From Porphyromonadaceae bacterium UBA7141 (lineage in GTDB: Bacteria > Bacteroidota > Bacteroidia > Bacteroidales > Muribaculaceae): DNA of 17,180 bases. The position numbers and the translations under genes are program-made. Shown in pieces: positions 14,785 to 17,180 of the stretch; positions within the stretch are counted from its first letter, which is position 1; each line of letters starts with the position of its first letter. Below the pieces are notes generated by a model. The model was not told the DNA's origin and ran no database searches. It worked only from the letters and a program-made list of their open reading frames with translations. The stretch covers positions 1 through 17,180 of the forward strand of contig DKWX01000019.1 in assembly GCA_002491945.1 (NCBI GenBank), in the 5' to 3' direction.

Positions 14785-16922
14785 GTAAATTCGCTTCTCT
14801 CCGATTAGGAAAGACAAGTGTAGAGGACATCCGTAAACTTGTCAAGTTATCTCCCGGCATCCGGAAAGATGATGTGATTATTAGCGTCAAGTGTACTCAG
14901 GTTCCGCAAGAGTTTGAGGTTGGAACTTATGTTTTTATATGGCTTGGTTCTGACAACAATAAAGGCATACCGACAGAGTGGAAACAAGGGTATCAAGCCA
15001 TCGGCAAATTACAACACATTAACCGAGGGGAAAAATTCAATGATGAAAGCACAAGCGACATATCAATTGAGTACATTTTTGAAAATACATTCAATCGCTT
15101 GGATATATTGAACGCAGCCCCCAAAGCATATTATCTTTGTTCTGCACTCCCTGTAATTGGTCTTGATGATCACTCCAATCAGACTATTCGACTTTTTAAC
15201 GAAGCCGAAGAAAGATGTGATATAAAGGCTTTTTTCTCTATCCTTTCGACACTTAACTCATCTTTTCTAAATGATGCATTAAAAATAGATACCTCTTGGG
15301 AAGAATACCTTGGCTGGGAACCGTCGTGCGACATTATTGAGAACAAACATGAGTTGGAGAATAAGGTACGCGATAGTTTTGCTCATTTTATGAGCCTTGT
15401 CAATCAGCATACGTCTGACTTTTCGGACTATATAGATTTGTTTGAGAAAACATTATCTCCCTATATAGCAAAGCTTAACATTGGGTACGATAATGTTTTT
15501 CAAATTTTATCCTTCGACCAATATAATGCCATTCTCGACCGTCTGCAAAATGATTTCGAGGAGCTGGATTACCTTGCTAAAGAGCGCGAAAATAATGGCA
15601 ACAAATATATGGTTTGGAGCTGTCATCGCTACTATCGTAATTTTCTTAGCATATTAGCAAATTCTGATTTTCGAGCCAATATAGATAGTCAACAGAAACG
15701 CTCGCTTCAAGTTATATCTTCAGTTACTTCACAGTCTCACACTGATTATCTCCGTGCCATGCGCACTAAGCCATTCCTTTTGCTGGCAGGTATTTCCGGC
15801 ACCGGCAAAAGCCGCATCGTCAAGCAAATGGCTTTCGATAGTTGCCCGGATAATGCTGTGCTGCGTTCGGATCTGACCTCGCCCGGAAACTATTGCCTTA
15901 TCGAGGTCAAGCCCAACTGGCACGACTCTACCGAACTTCTCGGTTATGAAAGTCAAATTGGCAAGCCTCACTATCAACTCACTCCGTTTGTGAAGTTCCT
16001 CGCCAAGGCGATGCTTTACCCCGATGTCCCTTTCATCGTATGCCTTGATGAAATGAATCTCGCCCCGGTGGAGCAATACTTCGCCGAGTTTCTTAGTGTT
16101 CTTGAAAGTCGCACGAAAATTGATGGATACATTGTCTCCGAACCGCTCATCAAGGCCGACATCTTTGCCAATAAAGATTATGAGCTGAAACTTCAGGATG
16201 ATCTGTTCGGACTCGAAATAAAGGAAGAAACAACCGCCGACGGACTACAACGTCTGATTAGCGGCAAACTCCCGGAAGAAGCACAGACGGTCTATGATAT
16301 ACTTAAACAGCAGGGCCTTAGAATCCCGGAGAATGTTATAGTTGTCGGTACGGTCAACATGGACGAAACCACGCATCAGTTCTCGCGAAAGGTTATTGAC
16401 AGAGCAATGACTATCGAGATGAACCTGCCGGAGGGCGACCCATTTATGGATTTCTTTGCCAATGGCTCGGAACTCGCTTACCGCGAGAATCCGATCTCGC
16501 CATCACTCTATCTCGCCACGGAAACCAAGGCCTCGGCAGTCGTAGAGAATCTTGCCGATGACAATGCTGAGAAAACCGAATGGCTCAAAGGTGAAGTCGC
16601 GGCTTCCCTCACCAAACTTAACGGCGCACTCGATGGCACTCCTTTCAAGGTGGCATACCGCGTTCAGAACGAGCTGATGCTCTATTTTTATCAGCTTTGG
16701 CTTGAAGACAAGGCCGCAGACTGGGAAAAGATTCTTCAGACTTCGTGCGATCAAATCCTGATGATGAAAGTCCTGCCTCGTATAGAAGGCGATGGAGAAC
16801 TGTTGGAAAAGCCACTCGAAGAACTTGCCCGTTTCTGCGAGCCGTACTCTAACGCATCGAAAAAGATAGCTGAGATGAAATCGCGACTTGAAAAGTCGCA
16901 GTTCACTTCGTTCTGGCCGTAA
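14781..16922 (+). CDS. McrB-type AAA+ NTPase, restriction subunit
   Basis: A 713-residue protein. Residues about 1-130 (G-T-Y-V-F-I-W-L-G ... G-Y-Q-A-I-G-K-L) look like a PUA/EVE-like DNA-binding domain. Residues 130-320 are helical and unassigned. The AAA+ domain follows: Walker A G337-I-S-G-T-G-K343-S, Walker B F-I-V-C-L-D423-E424-M-N, and G-T-V-N526-M-D-E-T-T-H-Q-F-S-R-K-V-I-D-R-A, the sensor region typical of McrB-like proteins that pair with DUF2357 or McrC nucleases. McrB proteins form hexamers, bind the target and use GTP (or ATP) to drive the nuclease partner. Here the pairing with an m5C methyltransferase resembles LlaJI and BsuMI, which cut unmethylated DNA, rather than type IV McrBC, which cuts methylated DNA. 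GC content jumps from about 35% to over 50% near 15740, just before Walker A. Overlaps the methyltransferase gene by four bases. Confidence 0.85.
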   Translation: MSKFASLRLGKTSVEDIRKLVKLSPGIRKDDVIISVKCTQVPQEFEVGTYVFIWLGSDNNKGIPTEWKQGYQAIGKLQHINRGEKFNDESTSDISIEYIFENTFNRLDILNAAPKAYYLCSALPVIGLDDHSNQTIRLFNEAEERCDIKAFFSILSTLNSSFLNDALKIDTSWEEYLGWEPSCDIIENKHELENKVRDSFAHFMSLVNQHTSDFSDYIDLFEKTLSPYIAKLNIGYDNVFQILSFDQYNAILDRLQNDFEELDYLAKERENNGNKYMVWSCHRYYRNFLSILANSDFRANIDSQQKRSLQVISSVTSQSHTDYLRAMRTKPFLLLAGISGTGKSRIVKQMAFDSCPDNAVLRSDLTSPGNYCLIEVKPNWHDSTELLGYESQIGKPHYQLTPFVKFLAKAMLYPDVPFIVCLDEMNLAPVEQYFAEFLSVLESRTKIDGYIVSEPLIKADIFANKDYELKLQDDLFGLEIKEETTADGLQRLISGKLPEEAQTVYDILKQQGLRIPENVIVVGTVNMDETTHQFSRKVIDRAMTIEMNLPEGDPFMDFFANGSELAYRENPISPSLYLATETKASAVVENLADDNAEKTEWLKGEVAASLTKLNGALDGTPFKVAYRVQNELMLYFYQLWLEDKAADWEKILQTSCDQILMMKVLPRIEGDGELLEKPLEELARFCEPYSNASKKIAEMKSRLEKSQFTSFWP

Positions 16923-16934
16923 TTTACCGATGCT

Positions 16935-17180
16935 ATGGAAGTGTTCTCCTTCAAAAGCGCGAATGTAGAGATCACAGCCAATACAGCCGCTGACATGGCG
17001 AACTGTTGGCGGCGTTTCCGTGCGCGTGTGAGGAGATAAGGCCGATACGTATTGCGACTACAGAAGCACCCTGTCTGGCTCGCTCGAACTCGCTTTACCG
17101 AGTAACGGCTACTCGCTCATGCAGACAGGCGAAGCCGATTGCTGCGAGTGGAAGAATCTGCCGCCTGTTTTCTACGAAAC
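16935..17180 (+). pseudogene. Start of a McrC/DUF2357-like partner, apparently frameshifted and cut by the window end
   Basis: Twelve bases after the mcrB-like stop an ATG opens M-E-V-F-S-F-K-S-A-N-V-E-I-T, but this frame ends at TAA 17037-17039 after 34 codons. From about 17032 the +1 frame reads on to the window edge: D-K-A-D-T-Y-C-D-Y-R-S, S-L-E-L-A-L, and W-K-N-L-P-P-V-F-Y-E, which resembles the N-terminus of DUF2357/McrC-like nuclease partners. The second frame has an upstream stop at 17029-17031 and no ATG at its head, so the two pieces look like one gene broken between 17021 and 17039. Adding two bases to the AGGAGATAAG run (one more GA) would join the frames as V-R-R-D-K-A-D. It could be a real inactivating change, a sequencing error or a programmed shift. 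The nuclease domain itself is outside the window. Confidence 0.55.

Noticed and set aside
13528..17180. Classical type IV McrBC locus
   Set aside because: A coupled cytosine methyltransferase would create methylated targets for a methyl-dependent enzyme; the LlaJI/BsuMI type fits better.

Overview
The window looks like a chromosomal segment of a gut Bacteroidales bacterium, most likely of the Muribaculaceae or a close relative. The evidence is a lipoprotein with a Bacteroidales-type export signal, Bacteroidales-specific families (DUF4374, DUF4491, a Bacteroidetes-type pyruvate kinase), weak Shine-Dalgarno sequences, and TAnnTTTG-type -7 promoter elements. Most of it is core-like sequence of moderate to high GC. 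The right end is a more AT-rich defence island. No rRNA, tRNA or CRISPR array was seen.

Layout. (1) Positions 41-2849 (+) hold the two last genes of a XusABC-like xenosiderophore uptake locus: a DUF4374 surface lipoprotein (XusB-like) and a PepSY inner-membrane protein (XusC-like). The expected TonB-dependent receptor would lie left of the window. A strong hairpin closes this unit. (2) Positions 3062-6179 (-) hold a small DUF4491 membrane protein, a two-TM potassium channel and pyruvate kinase, separated by palindromes and terminator hairpins. (3) Positions 6907-8133 (+) hold an MFS transporter, divergent from pyk and convergent with the next gene; a 17-bp hairpin sits between the convergent ends. 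(4) Positions 8265-12302 (-) hold a 1345-residue protein with OB/S1-like segments and a Schlafen-type AlbA_2 domain, of unknown role. (5) Positions 12303-13527 are gene-poor, with dispersed repeats and a possible insertion-sequence scar. (6) Positions 13528-17180 (+) hold a compact operon: an m5C DNA methyltransferase, an McrB-type AAA+ NTPase overlapping it by ATGA, and the start of a probable McrC/DUF2357-like partner that appears frameshifted and runs off the window. Together these resemble the NTP-dependent LlaJI/BsuMI type of restriction-modification, in which the methyltransferase protects self DNA and the McrBC-like pair cuts unmodified DNA.

The most unusual signal is not a gene. Four intergenic copies (3519-3701, about 6433-6617, 12336-12523, 12712-12901) form a repeat family of about 185 bp. 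It has terminal inverted repeats of about 24 bp and an internal hairpin whose two arms change together between copies (GAATAT/ATATTC versus GCATAG/CTATGC). At least two extra solitary ends lie between pyk and the MFS gene. This looks like a MITE-like family with a structure kept under selection. Other points of note are a sharp GC step inside the mcrB-like gene, just before its Walker A motif, and a perfect inverted repeat centred on the methyltransferase start codon.
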